A stretch of DNA of 6,104 bases from positions 1 through 6,104 of the forward strand of contig JACCVM010000028.1 of the NCBI GenBank assembly GCA_013698135.1, in the 5' to 3' direction. The DNA comes from Euzebyaceae bacterium. GTDB lineage: Bacteria; Actinomycetota; Nitriliruptoria; Euzebyales; Egibacteraceae. The translations under genes and the position numbers were made by a program. Below the pieces are notes generated by a model. It saw only the letters and a list, made by a program, of their open reading frames with translations. It ran no database searches and was not told where the DNA came from. Below, in pieces: positions 5,686-6,104 of this stretch; the stretch's first letter is position 1, and each line of letters opens with the position of its first letter.

Positions 5686-5694
5686 TGCTACATT
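5686..5694 (+). promoter_or_regulatory. Extended -10 of a predicted leaderless promoter
   Basis: TGCTACATT has its hexamer TACATT (5689-5694) exactly 6 nt before the ATG at 5701, predicting a leaderless antitoxin mRNA. GTGAAA at 5667-5672 is a possible weak -35 at 16 bp spacing (4 of 6 matches to TTGACA). No Shine-Dalgarno is present. Confidence 0.62.
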
Positions 5695-5700
5695 TACAGC

Positions 5701-5973
5701 ATGGAGCGCATCGGAGTTCGCGAGCTGCGTCAGCACGCGAGCCGTTACCTGAACCGCGTCAAGGCTGGGGAGACCGTGGAGGTGACGGAACGAGGTCATC
5801 TCGTCGCCTTGCTCGTACCACCCGACCCGGCGACCAGCGCGCGGGAGCGGCTTGTCGCAGCAGGTCGACTCATCCCTGCCGCGCGCCCCCTACAGCTTCC
5901 ACAGCGACTTGTGCTGCCCGCGGACACGGACACCAGCGCGGTACTGGACGAGCTGCGCGGCGACCGGGCGTGA
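5701..5973 (+). CDS. Phd/YefM-family antitoxin
   Basis: The 90-residue protein begins MERIGVRELRQHASRYLNRV, followed by AGETVEVTERGHLVALLVPP (22-41). This is the standard Phd/YefM N-terminal DNA-binding fold that dimerises on promoter operators. Residues 44-90 (RERLVAAGRLIPAARPL, then TDTSAVLDELRGDRA) form the expected flexible toxin-binding tail. The ATG at 5701 is placed by the fold and by the leaderless -10. The stop overlaps the next start as GTGA (5970-5973), so the pair is coupled. It diverges from the lyase-family gene across an 85-bp spacer containing an inverted repeat, the likely site of self-repression. This antitoxin is a different fold from the two RHH antitoxins upstream, so the modules are not local duplicates. 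Confidence 0.92.
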   Translation: MERIGVRELRQHASRYLNRVKAGETVEVTERGHLVALLVPPDPATSARERLVAAGRLIPAARPLQLPQRLVLPADTDTSAVLDELRGDRA

Positions 5974-6104
5974 TCTACCTCGACTCCTCCGCGTTGTTGA
6001 AGCTGCTGTTCGAGGAGCGCGAGAGCGCCGCACTGGATGAGTGGATCTCGGCGCGGGCAGGCACGCCCGTGGTGAGCAGTGAGCTGGCCAAGGTGGAGGT
6101 GATC
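5970..6104 (+). CDS. vapC: PIN-domain RNase toxin (VapC family), 5' part
   Basis: Forty-five codons are visible before the window ends. They begin with GTG and read VIYLDSSALLKLLFEERESA, ending SSELAKVEVI. The first PIN aspartate (D5 in YLDSSALLKL) and the region of the conserved glutamate (SSELAKVEV; E43, with E38 nearby) are in place. This matches VapC toxins paired with Phd-type antitoxins, which act as metal-dependent endoribonucleases. The GTG start overlaps the antitoxin stop by 4 nt. The remaining two-thirds of the gene, including the later acidic residues, lies beyond the window, so intactness cannot be judged. Confidence 0.88.
   Translation, partial: MIYLDSSALLKLLFEERESAALDEWISARAGTPVVSSELAKVEVI

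Larger units (their letters stand above)
5670..5694. repeat. Inverted repeat spanning divergent promoters (candidate operator)
   Basis: AAAGTAGCA (5670-5678) and TGCTACATT (5686-5694) form 9-bp arms with one mismatch around a 7-bp centre. The perfect core is GTAGCA-N7-TGCTAC. Each arm is itself a candidate extended -10, one per direction. A dimeric antitoxin bound here could block both the toxin-antitoxin operon and the lyase-family gene. Confidence 0.6.

Overview
The window is very GC-rich, with strong G/C at third codon positions, leaderless-type promoters and protein families common in high-GC Gram-positives. It looks like a chromosomal segment of an actinobacterium; a Pseudonocardiales- or Geodermatophilales-like host is a guess. 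No rRNA, tRNA, CRISPR array, transposase or integrase is visible.

Layout, left to right. The window opens inside the 3' end of an RraA-family gene (+), which carries an apparent one-base frameshift near its C-terminus. It converges on a MOSC-domain gene (-, 184-900). Divergent from that is a hemerythrin-domain gene with a C-terminal Rho-N-like tail (+, 1004-1558). Next come two tandem type II toxin-antitoxin modules (+). The first, RHH antitoxin plus PIN toxin (1669-2315), is intact. The second (2400-2919) is broken: the antitoxin has a one-base frameshift and the PIN toxin has lost its middle. Tail-to-tail with it is a stand-alone LigD-type primase-polymerase gene (-, 2910 to about 4091), scattered over three frames with a stop codon. 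Upstream of that on the same strand is an intact 497-residue gene of the histidine/phenylalanine ammonia-lyase superfamily (-, 4122-5615). It lacks the serine that normally forms the MIO cofactor. Divergent from it, a Phd/YefM antitoxin plus PIN toxin module (+, 5701 to the window end) closes the window.

Three threads connect the parts. (1) All three antitoxin genes have the same promoter-to-start geometry: a TANNNT -10 hexamer exactly 6 nt before the ATG and no Shine-Dalgarno, predicting leaderless mRNAs. Each -10 lies in or beside its own short repeat, a likely autoregulatory operator. (2) Damage is concentrated at 2400-4091, while flanking genes of 0.5-1.5 kb are intact. This suggests a decaying accessory block between live genes, although several lesions are one-base losses in short homopolymers and some sequencing error cannot be excluded. 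(3) The lyase-like gene and the last antitoxin diverge from an 85-bp spacer whose 9-bp inverted repeat contains a candidate extended -10 for each direction, so the antitoxin may influence the lyase gene.

The strongest candidates for something undescribed are the lyase homologue without the MIO serine and the shared operator at its promoter. Neither is proof of a new system.
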